Below, in pieces: positions 7,662 to 14,876 of a stretch of 25,032 nucleotides of DNA. The notes under the pieces were generated by a model. The model did not search any database. It saw nothing but the letters and a program-made list of their open reading frames with translations, and was not told the origin of the DNA. Origin of the DNA: CAYTCZ01 sp964436315 (GTDB taxonomy: Bacteria; Actinomycetota; Thermoleophilia; Gaiellales; Gaiellaceae); assembly GCA_964436315.1 (NCBI GenBank), contig CAYTCZ010000055.1:1-25032 (forward strand), written 5' to 3'. A program made the position numbers and the translations under genes. Positions within the stretch are counted from its first letter, which is position 1; each line of letters opens with the position of its first letter.

Positions 7662-8474
7662 TTACGTCGTGCCAGCCAACTCCGAGAGAAGCCCCTCGTC
7701 TTCCCCCATGCGGATCGGTTCCCAGTTGACCGATCTCACGTAGTCAGGCCGCGGGTTCTCGACGTCGCTCGGTTTGTTCGCAACCGGATTGAAGACGTAG
7801 TAGACCTGCCAGCGATCGGTCGAGGACAGATTGTGGCCGGAGCCGTGAAGGATGTTGCAGTGGAACAGCGCTCCCATGCCCGGCTTTCCGACAATCGGGA
7901 CCGGATCGGGCGAGCTGTCGAGGATCTCGAGAAGTCGCTCGCGATCGATCGTCCACTGCTTGTATGAAGTGGTCTCCTCGTCTGCGTACGGCTCCTGGCG
8001 TCCGAGCTTGTGTGAGCCCGGGACGAGATAGAGACAGCCGTTCATCTCGGTCGCCTCCTCGAGAGAGATCATGAACGTCACCGGCTGTGGCTCCGGAACG
8101 CCGTCCCAGTACCAGTACCCGTAGTCCTGATGCCAGAGCCACACCGTCCCTTCGATTGCAACCTTCGTGTTGATCTTCGAGTGGTAAATGTAGACCTCGT
8201 CGTCTCCGAGCACCTGCATCACGGGTTCAAGGACTCGCGGCGTTCGCGACAGGGCTCGAAAGGCACTGGATTCGGTCGGGCCGCTGTCCTCATGGACGCG
8301 GAAGATCGTGCGCGCAGCGCCCGTCCTTTCACGAACGACGTGATCCGACTCGATGGTCGATAGGCGACCGATCTCCTCGCGGAGGATCTGAATCTCCTCC
8401 TGGTTCAGGAGTTCGGGAAACAACAGGAACCCGTTCTCGTCGAACTCAGCCAGCTGCTGGTCGGTCAGGTGCAT
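7662..8474 (-). CDS. phytanoyl-CoA dioxygenase family (Fe(II)/2-oxoglutarate oxygenase)
   Basis: This 270-residue cytosolic enzyme belongs to the PhyH family of non-heme iron, 2-oxoglutarate-dependent oxygenases. The iron site is visible as H115-x-D117 in WLWHQDYGYWYWDGVP and His210 in FHCNILHGSGHN. Arg221 (STDR) probably binds 2-oxoglutarate. NGCLYLVPGSHKLG is the usual core strand of the family. The length is normal. The N-terminus LTDQQLAEFDENGFLLFP is typical of PhyH hydroxylases that act on small molecules, including ectoine hydroxylase-like proteins, but the substrate cannot be named. The ATG at 8472-8474 follows AGGAGA with seven bases between. It diverges from the GNAT remnant. Confidence 0.88.
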   Translation of the reverse strand: MHLTDQQLAEFDENGFLLFPELLNQEEIQILREEIGRLSTIESDHVVRERTGAARTIFRVHEDSGPTESSAFRALSRTPRVLEPVMQVLGDDEVYIYHSKINTKVAIEGTVWLWHQDYGYWYWDGVPEPQPVTFMISLEEATEMNGCLYLVPGSHKLGRQEPYADEETTSYKQWTIDRERLLEILDSSPDPVPIVGKPGMGALFHCNILHGSGHNLSSTDRWQVYYVFNPVANKPSDVENPRPDYVRSVNWEPIRMGEDEGLLSELAGTT

Positions 8475-8578
8475 GACTCGATCTCCTCTTCTCGACTGTG
8501 CAAGAAATCCTATTCCCCGGCATGGGTCCGGTCAGAATCGCCCCATGATGGTGCGCCCTGCAACCTCCTCCTACCACG

Positions 8579-8904
8579 ATGAGCGGTGAGCTCGAGACAG
8601 CCCGATTGAGGCTCCGGCCCCTTGCCGCGGGCCACATCGACTGGCTGGCCGAACTCCACTCGAAGCCCGAAGTGCAGTACATCGCCGACGGTCGGGTTCA
8701 CGCCCGAGCTGACGCCGAGGAATGGCTCGGACGATCGAATCCGCCACTGGGACGAAGCCGGGTTCGGCCGGGGAGGCCAGCCTCGGATTCGGTTTCGAGC
8801 ACCTCGGCCTGTCCGAGATTCTCGCGATCTCCCGGCCGGCCAATTCAGCCTCAGGGCGAGTCATCGAGAAGCTCGGCATGCGGCTAGGATCCGCGCTGGC
8901 AATT
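8579..8904 (+). pseudogene. GNAT acetyltransferase remnant with internal deletion
   Basis: From the ATG at 8579, frame 2 reads LETARLRLRPLAAGHIDWLA and PEVQYIADGR, the usual start of a RimJ/RimL-type GNAT N-acetyltransferase. Near 8735 the sense moves to frame 3 (DRIRHWDEAGFG). From about 8775 it moves to frame 1 (LGFGFEHLGLSEILAISRPA, then NSASGRVIEKLGMRLGSA), which is the last acetyl-CoA-binding part. The central strand with the acetyl-CoA P-loop is missing, a loss of about 60 residues, and there are two frame changes. The gene cannot produce a working enzyme. Its 3' end runs straight into the ribosome site of the next small gene. Confidence 0.75.
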
Positions 8905-8922
8905 GCCTATCAAGGAGGGATT

Positions 8923-9213
8923 ATGAGCGCTGTGATGCTCGTACACCATCGTGTTGCAGACTTTGACGTTTGGAAGGCTGGTTACGACGACTTCCGGGCC
9001 CAGCAGCGAGAGGCGGGTGTCCGGCATCACCATGTCTGGCGGTCAAGGAGCGATCCCAACACGGTGGTTGTCGTCCACACGTTTGATTCGGCCGACGCGG
9101 CCGAATCATTTCTCAAGCGGCCCGACCTGGAGCAGCGGATGTCTGAACTCGGAGTCGACGCCTCTTCGCTTCAGGTCGAGTTCTTGAACGCCGTGGACGG
9201 GGGCGCACTCTAG
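8923..9213 (+). CDS. small ABM-like (dimeric alpha/beta barrel) protein
   Basis: This 96-residue protein has a pattern of short strands and helices: AVMLVHHRVADFDVWKAGYD, then HHHVWRSRSDPNTVVVVHTF, then a helix with AAESFLKRPDLEQRM. It resembles the antibiotic-biosynthesis-monooxygenase/dimeric ferredoxin-like barrel proteins, many of which are small cyclases, oxygenases or of unknown function. No cofactor residue can be picked with confidence. The ATG at 8923 is set by a very strong AAGGAGG that begins eleven bases upstream. The frame is open further upstream but there belongs to the GNAT remnant. It may once have been co-transcribed with that gene. Confidence 0.75.
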   Translation: MSAVMLVHHRVADFDVWKAGYDDFRAQQREAGVRHHHVWRSRSDPNTVVVVHTFDSADAAESFLKRPDLEQRMSELGVDASSLQVEFLNAVDGGAL

Positions 9214-9345
9214 ATCGCCGACCACAGCACATGCCCGGACTACCCGCGCGAGTCTGCTGACTCCCGAGGGCAGGCTTCTGGCCAACGCAAGGCGGGGACA
9301 CGGACGTTTACGGGATTGATGAGGAGTGTTAGCGAGGGCGCCTCG

Positions 9346-11025
9346 TCAAGGCGCGGTCCCGGAATCGCCTGTCGGCGCATGCGCATCGGTTGGAGCTTCG
9401 GCACGCACAACTGTTCCTTGGTCCGGTCCCGAGTCTATTTCCAGCGTTCCCCCCACGAGTGCGAGGTTATCGCGCATCCCCGTGAGCCCGTAAGCGTCTT
9501 GGCGGACCGTTTCCGCGTCGAAGCCCTCCCCATCGTCCCTGACAGCCACACTCACGGTGCTCCTCCTTCGGCCCAGCTCCACGCCCACTGTGGTCGCGTT
9601 CGCGTGCTTGACGACGTTGGTGAGTGCCTCCTGCACCACGTGGTACAGCACGGTCTCGAGCTTCTGGTCGAGCCGATCGTCGACTTCCGATTGCACCTCG
9701 ATGGTGAGGCCTGACCGTTCGGCCACGTTGTCCGCGAGTCGCCTTATTGCGGCCACAAGACCGAAGTCGTCGAGTACGCGGGGACGCAGATCGAGCACGA
9801 GTCGCCGAACATCGTCGAGAGCGTCGACGGCAAGGCCACGGACCTTGCCGATCTGGCGACGTCGCTCCTCCTCGGTCTCCGCCGCCTCGATTGCATTCAG
9901 GCCCATCTTGATCAAGATCAGGGCCTGACCAGTTCCGTCGTGGAGTTCGCTTGCGACCCGCCGCCGCTCGTTTTCCTGCGCCTGCAGGGCCTGCTCGAGC
10001 GTTTCCCGTTCAACTGTTTGAGCGAGTTCAACTGCGATCGCAGCTCGAGTTGCGAACAGCTCCGCGATACGGAGATCGTTCTGCGAGAACCGCGGGTCAT
10101 CGCCCTCGCGATTGGTCGCGATCAGAACGCCGAGGCGTCGCTCCCCGACCATGATCGGCGCGAAGATCCCCGCCCGCGCATTGACGCGGCGAGCATGCTC
10201 GAGATCACCTTCGGGATCATCCAGGATCGAATCGACGCGCTCCGCGCGACCTCGCTTGAGTACCGCGCCCGGCTTTCCCGCCATGCGCGAGGAAGGCCCA
10301 ACCGTGCCGTCGAGATACCTCGACGCCATCAGGCCCGCGGCTGCGGAAACGCGAAGCAACCCGTCGGAACCCAGCAACCAGATCACAACTCGTTCGGCAG
10401 AAATCAGCGCGCGAAGCTCTGATGCCGCCTGGTCGAGTATCCTCGGGAGTTCGAGCTCGCTACCGATCGACCTTTCGAGCTCCACGAGAGCTTCCAGGAC
10501 GCCACTCCAGCGGACATGGCCTTCGTATCTCAGTACCTTCTCGATCTCGGCCTCCGTGAGTGACGCGAGGAGCGTCACGAGCTTCTCGTCCTCCTCGTTG
10601 AACTCGCTTCCGCCCTCCTTCTCGGTTAGATAGAGGGCGCCAAAAACTGCGCCTCGAACGAGCAGCGGCACACCGAGAAATGAGCGCATCGTCGGGTGAC
10701 CGGCTGGAAAGCCAACCGACCTAGGGTCTTCCATCAGATCTGATAGGCGTAACGGCTTTGAGTCCCCGAGTACCGCGCCGAGGAGGCCACGGCCAATCGG
10801 AAAATCACCGATTTCTCTCTTCGTTTCCTCATCGATCCCGGCCGTGATGAACTCCTCGAGAACTCGTCTGGGGCCTGGCGCAAGAGTGCCGATCGCTCCG
10901 TAGCGGGCTCCGGTGATCTCAGTCGCGAGCCGCACGACGTCGTGTAGCAGCGCCTGAAGGGACACCTCACCGCTGACCCCAGGCCACGACTCGAGGAGCC
11001 GATACTCCGAGTTGCGATGGCTCAT
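9346..11025 (-). CDS. double-GAF NarL-family sensor histidine kinase
   Basis: This is a cytosolic sensor kinase of about 560 residues. GAF 1 spans about 25-165 and contains GFPAGHPTMRSFLGVPLL and FGALYLTEK, very like the DevS/DosT sensor kinases. GAF 2 spans about 190-340. The HisKA_3 dimerisation helix carries the phosphoacceptor in RRRVASELHDGTGQ, His366 counting from the upstream ATG. The ATPase domain shows VVQEALTNVVKHA (N box), DDGEGFD and GLTGMRDNLALVGG. I chose the ATG at 11023-11025 because GGAAG lies five bases before it. The ATG at 11037, four codons upstream, has no ribosome site. No membrane segments are present. It is divergent from a second kinase and a NarL-type regulator and has no regulator of its own beside it, so it may share that one. 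Confidence 0.9.
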   Translation of the reverse strand: MSHRNSEYRLLESWPGVSGEVSLQALLHDVVRLATEITGARYGAIGTLAPGPRRVLEEFITAGIDEETKREIGDFPIGRGLLGAVLGDSKPLRLSDLMEDPRSVGFPAGHPTMRSFLGVPLLVRGAVFGALYLTEKEGGSEFNEEDEKLVTLLASLTEAEIEKVLRYEGHVRWSGVLEALVELERSIGSELELPRILDQAASELRALISAERVVIWLLGSDGLLRVSAAAGLMASRYLDGTVGPSSRMAGKPGAVLKRGRAERVDSILDDPEGDLEHARRVNARAGIFAPIMVGERRLGVLIATNREGDDPRFSQNDLRIAELFATRAAIAVELAQTVERETLEQALQAQENERRRVASELHDGTGQALILIKMGLNAIEAAETEEERRRQIGKVRGLAVDALDDVRRLVLDLRPRVLDDFGLVAAIRRLADNVAERSGLTIEVQSEVDDRLDQKLETVLYHVVQEALTNVVKHANATTVGVELGRRRSTVSVAVRDDGEGFDAETVRQDAYGLTGMRDNLALVGGTLEIDSGPDQGTVVRAEAPTDAHAPTGDSGTAP

Positions 11026-11127
11026 CCTGACTTCCATGAAGAGTGCCGCGGGGCTTCGCGGCTCACCGATTATCCATCAAAACTCCGACCACCCCGAGCC
11101 GCCGACCAAGTCAGCGGTCGCAGCTGA

Positions 11128-11156
11128 TACTCCTGTTTGAGTAGAGACCGCTACTC
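11128..11156. promoter_or_regulatory. operator-like alternating repeat between two kinase genes
   Basis: TACTC at 11128-11132 pairs with GAGTA at 11139-11143. GAGTAG at 11139-11144 pairs in turn with CTACTC at 11151-11156. The three arms lie about one helical turn apart in the divergent region between the two histidine kinase genes. This is the kind of layout a dimeric NarL/FixJ-type regulator could bind. The link to the adjacent regulator is inference. Confidence 0.35.
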
Positions 11157-11280
11157 CAGCGGAGGTAGATCGATTCCTGGCAAACACTTCGCCGGGGCGA
11201 TTACAGGCAACATCGGCCGCGGTAGATTCTTCGACAAGGTGCGTTTTCCGGTTGTCTCGCGATGGCAAGAGGATCGCCGA

Positions 11281-12000
11281 TTGCATCAGCTACAAGCTGC
11301 GGAGCTCGAAGAGAAGACACGAGAGCTCGAGGAGGCCCGCGGGGAGATCGCCCGTCAGCGCATTGGGGCGGAACGCAACCGCATCGCGCGGGATCTGCAT
11401 GACATCGTCGCGCATGCGCTCAGTTCCATAGCTGTGCAGGCGGGAGCCGGAGCACACCTCGCAGACGACGACCCAGCGAAAGCCAAGGGAGCACTCCGGG
11501 TCATTGAGGCGACTAGTCGACAGGCCCTTGCCGAAATGCGGCGGCTTCAGACCGTGCTGCAGACCGATCCGGAGACCGAGGGTGCGCTCGCGCCACAGCC
11601 CGGGCTCGATCGGCTTCCTGAGCTCGTGGCACGGGCTGAAGAGGCAGGGCTCCGCGTCACGCTCCGTGTGGAGGGCGAGCGCGGCCAAATCCCAGAGAGC
11701 ACCGATCTCGCCGGCTATCGCATCGTGCAAGAAGCGCTGACCAATACCCTCAAGCACACCGACGCCGCGCGGGCGATCGTAGCGATCCGCTATCGACCTC
11801 AGGACGTCCAGGTCGAGGTGTGGGACGCAGGAGCCCCGCCGCGCGCGGCGGATCCTGGAAACGGAGACGACTATGGTCTCCGTGGGATGGCAGAGCGGGT
11901 CGCCCTCTACGGCGGTGAGTTCGAGGCCGGTCCTCAGGCCGGAAGAGGGTTTCGCGTGCGTGCGCGTCTCCCGCTCGAGTCAGCTGGGGCCTTCGAGTGA
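11281..12000 (+). CDS. short cytosolic NarL-family histidine kinase lacking its sensor part
   Basis: From the chosen start this is about 239 residues: a coiled-coil helix (residues about 3-30), the HisKA_3 box with His40 in RNRIARDLHDIVAHALSS, and an ATPase domain with YRIVQEALTNTLKHT and DYGLRGMAERVALYGG. Relatives normally carry several membrane helices before the coiled coil, and none are here. The frame is open up to a TTG at 11137, but the extra residues show no domain. I chose the TTG at 11281 because AGAGGA stands seven bases before it; a GTG at 11239 is the alternative. The TGA overlaps the response regulator's GTG by four bases, so the two are translationally coupled and should form a pair. 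The missing front may mark loss of a membrane sensor. Confidence 0.8.
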   Translation: MHQLQAAELEEKTRELEEARGEIARQRIGAERNRIARDLHDIVAHALSSIAVQAGAGAHLADDDPAKAKGALRVIEATSRQALAEMRRLQTVLQTDPETEGALAPQPGLDRLPELVARAEEAGLRVTLRVEGERGQIPESTDLAGYRIVQEALTNTLKHTDAARAIVAIRYRPQDVQVEVWDAGAPPRAADPGNGDDYGLRGMAERVALYGGEFEAGPQAGRGFRVRARLPLESAGAFE

Positions 12001-12692
12001 TTCGCGTCCTCGTCGCCGACGACCAGGAGCTCGTCCGAAGCGGTCTCGTCATGTTGCTCGAGTCGGCCGAGGACATCGAGGTATGCGGCGAGGCCGGCAA
12101 TGGCGAGGAGGCCGTCACGCTGGCGAGTCGCGAGCGGCCCGACGTTGTTCTCATGGACATTCGGATGCCGGGCATGGACGGCCTCGCCGCGACGAAACAG
12201 CTTCGCTCTGTCGAGGAGGCCTCCGCTCCCAAGGTATTGATCCTGACGACGTTCGACCTCGACGAATATGCGTACGAGGCGCTACGGAGCGGGGCGAGCG
12301 GCTTCATGCTCAAGGACACTCCGCCCGCGGATCTCCTGAGCGCGGTTCGAACGATTGCGAAAGGGGAGGCAATCATCGCCCCCACCACGACACGGCGACT
12401 GATCGAGAGGTTCGTATCAGCAGAGCCGAACGAAACGGAGGCGGACCCTGCAGCCCTCGAGGCTCTCACAGAGCGTGAGCGGGAAGTGTTCAGATTGATC
12501 GCACTTGGTCTCAGCAACGACGAGATCGCCGAGGAGTTGGTCATCAGTCCTCTCACCGCGAAGACTCACGTTGGCCGTGTGCTGATGAAGCTCAACCTCA
12601 ACAACCGTGTCCACGCGGTCATCCTCGCGTACGAGACCGGGGTGGTAACTCCCGGATCAGTTTTCCCCCAGAGCGGCAGAGAAGACCCGTAA
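11997..12692 (+). CDS. NarL/FixJ-family response regulator
   Basis: This is a 231-residue two-domain regulator. The receiver domain (about 1-120) has the acidic pair in VLVADDQELVRSGL, the phosphorylated Asp54 in VVLMDIRMPGMDG, and the conserved Thr and Lys of ILTTFD and GFMLKDTPP. The C-terminal LuxR-type helix-turn-helix (about 158-220) is LTEREREVFRLIALGLSNDE followed by SPLTAKTHVGRVLMKL, which binds DNA as a dimer. It starts at a GTG that overlaps the kinase stop by four bases, so the kinase at 11281 is its direct partner. The double-GAF kinase transcribed away from it may also feed it. Target genes are unknown; the repeat at 11128-11156 is one candidate site. Confidence 0.95.
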   Translation: MIRVLVADDQELVRSGLVMLLESAEDIEVCGEAGNGEEAVTLASRERPDVVLMDIRMPGMDGLAATKQLRSVEEASAPKVLILTTFDLDEYAYEALRSGASGFMLKDTPPADLLSAVRTIAKGEAIIAPTTTRRLIERFVSAEPNETEADPAALEALTEREREVFRLIALGLSNDEIAEELVISPLTAKTHVGRVLMKLNLNNRVHAVILAYETGVVTPGSVFPQSGREDP

Positions 12693-12754
12693 GCGCCGAG
12701 CTCCCGAATCGACGACTCTCTCAGCGGCCTCGGCTTCCTCGTGTAGGCCGCCGG

Positions 12755-12830
12755 CTACTCCGTTTGGCGTAAAAGCCCAGAAACCTACGTCGGAAAGACG
12801 AGCGAGAAGATACGTCGTCCGGCCGACGAC
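12755..12830 (+). promoter_or_regulatory. duplicated upstream element, copy A
   Basis: CTACTCC at 12755 is followed by TTTGGCGTA. TACGTCG then occurs at 12786 and again at 12811, exactly 25 bases apart, and the block ends in CCGACGAC at 12823-12830. The same parts in the same order and with the same 25-base period occur at 13490-13568. The stretch CGTCGTC-CGGCC-GACGACG in this copy can also form a hairpin. The block ends 87 bases before the start of the DUF1269-like gene. Its role as a promoter or operator is inference. The rest of the 12693-12917 gap shows no gene. Confidence 0.5.
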
Positions 12831-12917
12831 GCAAAGGCCAGAGCCTCGTAACCTCGATCCCGATTTCGCGCCCGCCAATGACGATCTGTTCGGGCGTTCG
12901 TCGAGCAAGGAGGGATC

Positions 12918-13388
12918 ATGGAATTCAAGATCGTCGGTGCAAAGGTCGCCTCAAAGAGAGAGGCCCAGCGCGCTTACAGGGAGATCGAAGAAGCGGAGGA
13001 TGCCGGCAAGACCGATTACCAGGAGGTGCTTGGCATCTGGAAAAACGACAGGGGGAAGGTCTCTTCGAAGTACTACGGAAGCCACGCACGTGCCCTTGGC
13101 ACGGGCGTGGGAGCGCTGCTCGGTCCTGCTCCCGCTGCGATCGGGTACTTCGTCGGCAAGCACTACATGCCGAAAGGAAAGATCCTCACTCCGTTCATGG
13201 AGGATCTCGCCGAGATCGTCGATCACGACGGAGCCGCGATCTTCGTGCTGGCTCCGGAGGAGGAGGTCGACTCACTCGTCGAGACGATCACGTCGAGCCT
13301 GCCGGGGGTTGAGACGGTCGTTCTCGATCCGGACGACTTCAGCTCCGACATCGCCACCCTGGAGGAAGAGGCCAAGGCCGGCGTGTAG
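12918..13388 (+). CDS. DUF1269-like glycine-zipper protein
   Basis: This 156-residue protein has a charged N-terminal half rich in Lys and Glu. A small-residue hydrophobic segment at about 60-80 (GTGVGALLGPAPAAIGYFVG) looks like a glycine-zipper helix hairpin. The C-terminal half has EIVDHDGAAIFVLAPEEEVD and GVETVVLDPDDFSSD, resembling the end of DUF1269-family proteins. The function of that family is unknown, though members often sit among stress genes. Family membership is a judgement from overall shape, not a strong motif. The ATG at 12918 follows AAGGAGGG, a near-perfect ribosome site. A duplicated upstream element (12755-12830) and a downstream terminator (13439-13466) suggest it is its own transcription unit. 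Confidence 0.75.
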   Translation: MEFKIVGAKVASKREAQRAYREIEEAEDAGKTDYQEVLGIWKNDRGKVSSKYYGSHARALGTGVGALLGPAPAAIGYFVGKHYMPKGKILTPFMEDLAEIVDHDGAAIFVLAPEEEVDSLVETITSSLPGVETVVLDPDDFSSDIATLEEEAKAGV

Positions 13389-13438
13389 CCCACTGACCCT
13401 TCCGCCCCGATCGTACGTCGGAGGCAACCTCTCTCGAA

Positions 13439-13466
13439 GCCCGGGGTCGCAAGGCCCCGGGTTTTC
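13439..13466 (+). terminator. Rho-independent terminator
   Basis: CCCGGGG at 13440-13446 pairs with CCCCGGG at 13455-13461 around an eight-base loop, followed by TTTT at 13462-13465. It lies 50 bases after the DUF1269-like gene and before the next promoter region. Confidence 0.75.
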
Positions 13467-13489
13467 GTCCGTTTGATTCGTATCGAGTT

Positions 13490-13568
13490 CTACTCCTTTT
13501 GCCGTAGTTCTCGGCCTCGGATTTACGCCGGGAAGAGCAGCGTAGAAATACGCCGCCGCGCCGACGAC
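13490..13568 (+). promoter_or_regulatory. duplicated upstream element, copy B
   Basis: This is the second copy of the element at 12755-12830: CTACTCC at 13490, TTTTGCCGTA just after it, TACGCCG at 13524 and 13549 (25 bases apart), and CCGACGAC at 13561-13568. About 47 aligned bases of the core agree at roughly seven in ten positions by eye. It ends 81 bases before the DUF4234 gene, nearly the same distance as copy A from its gene. The hairpin possible in copy A is not conserved here, which argues for a protein-binding DNA site over an RNA structure. Confidence 0.5.
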
Positions 13569-13649
13569 ACTGGGGCAAATCCGTCGTAGCGTCCTTGCCG
13601 TCCATCCGAGGCCGTAATTGAACGGTTTGGATCACAAGAAGGAGGAGTC

Positions 13650-14066
13650 ATGGCAAGCACCAACCCAACCTCGACAGCCGTCGGAACATCCGATGCGCTG
13701 ACCGGCCGCAGAACACTCGGCCGGCCACGCGGCGTCGCGTTCGCGGTCGTCATGTCGATCGTCACGCTCGGGATCTACACGCTGTACTGGGCGTACAAGA
13801 CGTACGAGGAGATGCGGGATTACACCGGCGCCGGCGTCGGTGGAATCTTCGGCGCAGTGATTCAGTTCTTCCTCGCCCCGATCAACTTCTTCCTCGTGCC
13901 GTACGAGGTTCGCGAGATGCACGAGGGCGACGGTCAGACCAGCTCGGTCCGCGGATTCACCGGCCTCTGGGTCCTGCTTCCGATCGTCGGCTGGATCGTG
14001 TGGCTCGTGAAGGTCCAGGGAGCCCTCAACCGCTTCTGGGAGGGCAAGGGCGCAACACGCGCCTAG
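13650..14066 (+). CDS. DUF4234-type membrane protein (copy 2)
   Basis: This 138-residue membrane protein is a close paralogue of the one at 3526-3954. Shared segments include SIVTLGIYTLYWAYKTYEEM, GFTGLWVLLPIVGWIVWLVK and VQGALNRFWEGKG. There are three hydrophobic segments. The N-terminal 25 residues differ and are rich in Thr, Ala and Ser. The function of DUF4234 is unknown. The ATG at 13650 is preceded by AGAAGGAGG with good spacing. It has its own upstream element (13490-13568) and is followed by a long hairpin, so it is probably transcribed alone. Copy 1 is instead embedded in the cyclase cluster. Confidence 0.88.
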   Translation: MASTNPTSTAVGTSDALTGRRTLGRPRGVAFAVVMSIVTLGIYTLYWAYKTYEEMRDYTGAGVGGIFGAVIQFFLAPINFFLVPYEVREMHEGDGQTSSVRGFTGLWVLLPIVGWIVWLVKVQGALNRFWEGKGATRA

Positions 14067-14074
14067 TTGCATTG

Positions 14075-14117
14075 CCGTCCGAGGGGCATCGTCCTTCTTG
14101 GCGAGCCCCTCGGACGG
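14075..14117 (+). terminator. 13-bp perfect hairpin after the DUF4234 gene
   Basis: CCGTCCGAGGGGC (14075-14087) and GCCCCTCGGACGG (14105-14117) are exact inverted repeats around a 17-base loop. Only a short GGGTTTTG follows at a distance of several bases, so as an intrinsic terminator it is somewhat atypical. It could instead act as a mRNA-stabilising or attenuating hairpin ahead of the AIM24 gene. Confidence 0.6.
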
Positions 14118-14164
14118 ATTCGGGTTTTGCAGACACAGGCTCAAGACAGAAGGAGGCGAAGAGG

Positions 14165-14845
14165 ATGCGTTACGAAGTAGAGCACCGACCGTCGTACGCG
14201 CTCGGCGTGATCAATCTCGAGAAGGGCGAGCGTCTTCAGGCAGAGGCCGGCGCGATGGTCAGCATGTCGGACACCGTCGAGCTCGAGAGCGACGTCAAGG
14301 GCGGTCTCATGTCCGGCCTGAAGCGCTCGGTCCTCGGCGGCGAAAGCTTCTTCATCAATACCTTCACCGCTCAGGATCCCGGTGAGGTAACCGTTGCTCC
14401 TCCCCTCCCCGGCGACGTGGTCGGGATCGACCTCACCGGCGAGACTGTGCTCGTCCAGTCCGGCTCGTTCCTGGCAGCGAGCCCCGACGTGGACGTTGAT
14501 ACTTCATGGGGTGGGAGCAAGACGTTCTTTTCACGCGAGGGGCTCTTCTTGCTCCGCTGCCGCGGGAGAGGACCGCTCCTCGTCTCGAGTTACGGCGCGA
14601 TCCACACGATCGACCTTGCGCCCGGCGAGCGCTACACCGTCGATACGAGCCACATGGTCGCCTTCGACGAGTCGATTCGCTACGAAGTGAAACGAGTCGG
14701 GAATTGGAAGTCGACCGTTGTCTCGGGCGAAGGTCTCGTCTGCAAGCTGACCGGCCCGGGTCGCTTCTACCTTCAGACGCGAAGTCCCGAGGGCTTCCTC
14801 GCCTGGCTGATCCCGAAGCTGCCGCGACAGGGCTCGGACGTTTGA
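14165..14845 (+). CDS. AIM24/TIGR00266-family protein
   Basis: This 226-residue protein is of the AIM24 (TIGR00266) family, which forms a stack of beta-strands of unknown function. Typical segments are RYEVEHRPSYALGVINLEKG, LQAEAGAMVSMSDTVELES, VLGGESFFINTFTAQDPGEV and GRGPLLVSSYGAIHTIDLAP. The mostly beta content and lack of a membrane helix fit the family. The ATG at 14165 follows GAAGGAGGCGAAGAGG, a good ribosome site; the open frame above it runs back into the hairpin and the previous gene and is not coding. Relatives often sit beside membrane or stress-associated genes, but no biochemical role can be assigned here. Confidence 0.9.
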   Translation: MRYEVEHRPSYALGVINLEKGERLQAEAGAMVSMSDTVELESDVKGGLMSGLKRSVLGGESFFINTFTAQDPGEVTVAPPLPGDVVGIDLTGETVLVQSGSFLAASPDVDVDTSWGGSKTFFSREGLFLLRCRGRGPLLVSSYGAIHTIDLAPGERYTVDTSHMVAFDESIRYEVKRVGNWKSTVVSGEGLVCKLTGPGRFYLQTRSPEGFLAWLIPKLPRQGSDV

Positions 14846-14876
14846 GGCTTCAGTGTTGAGCCGAGGTGGCACTGTG

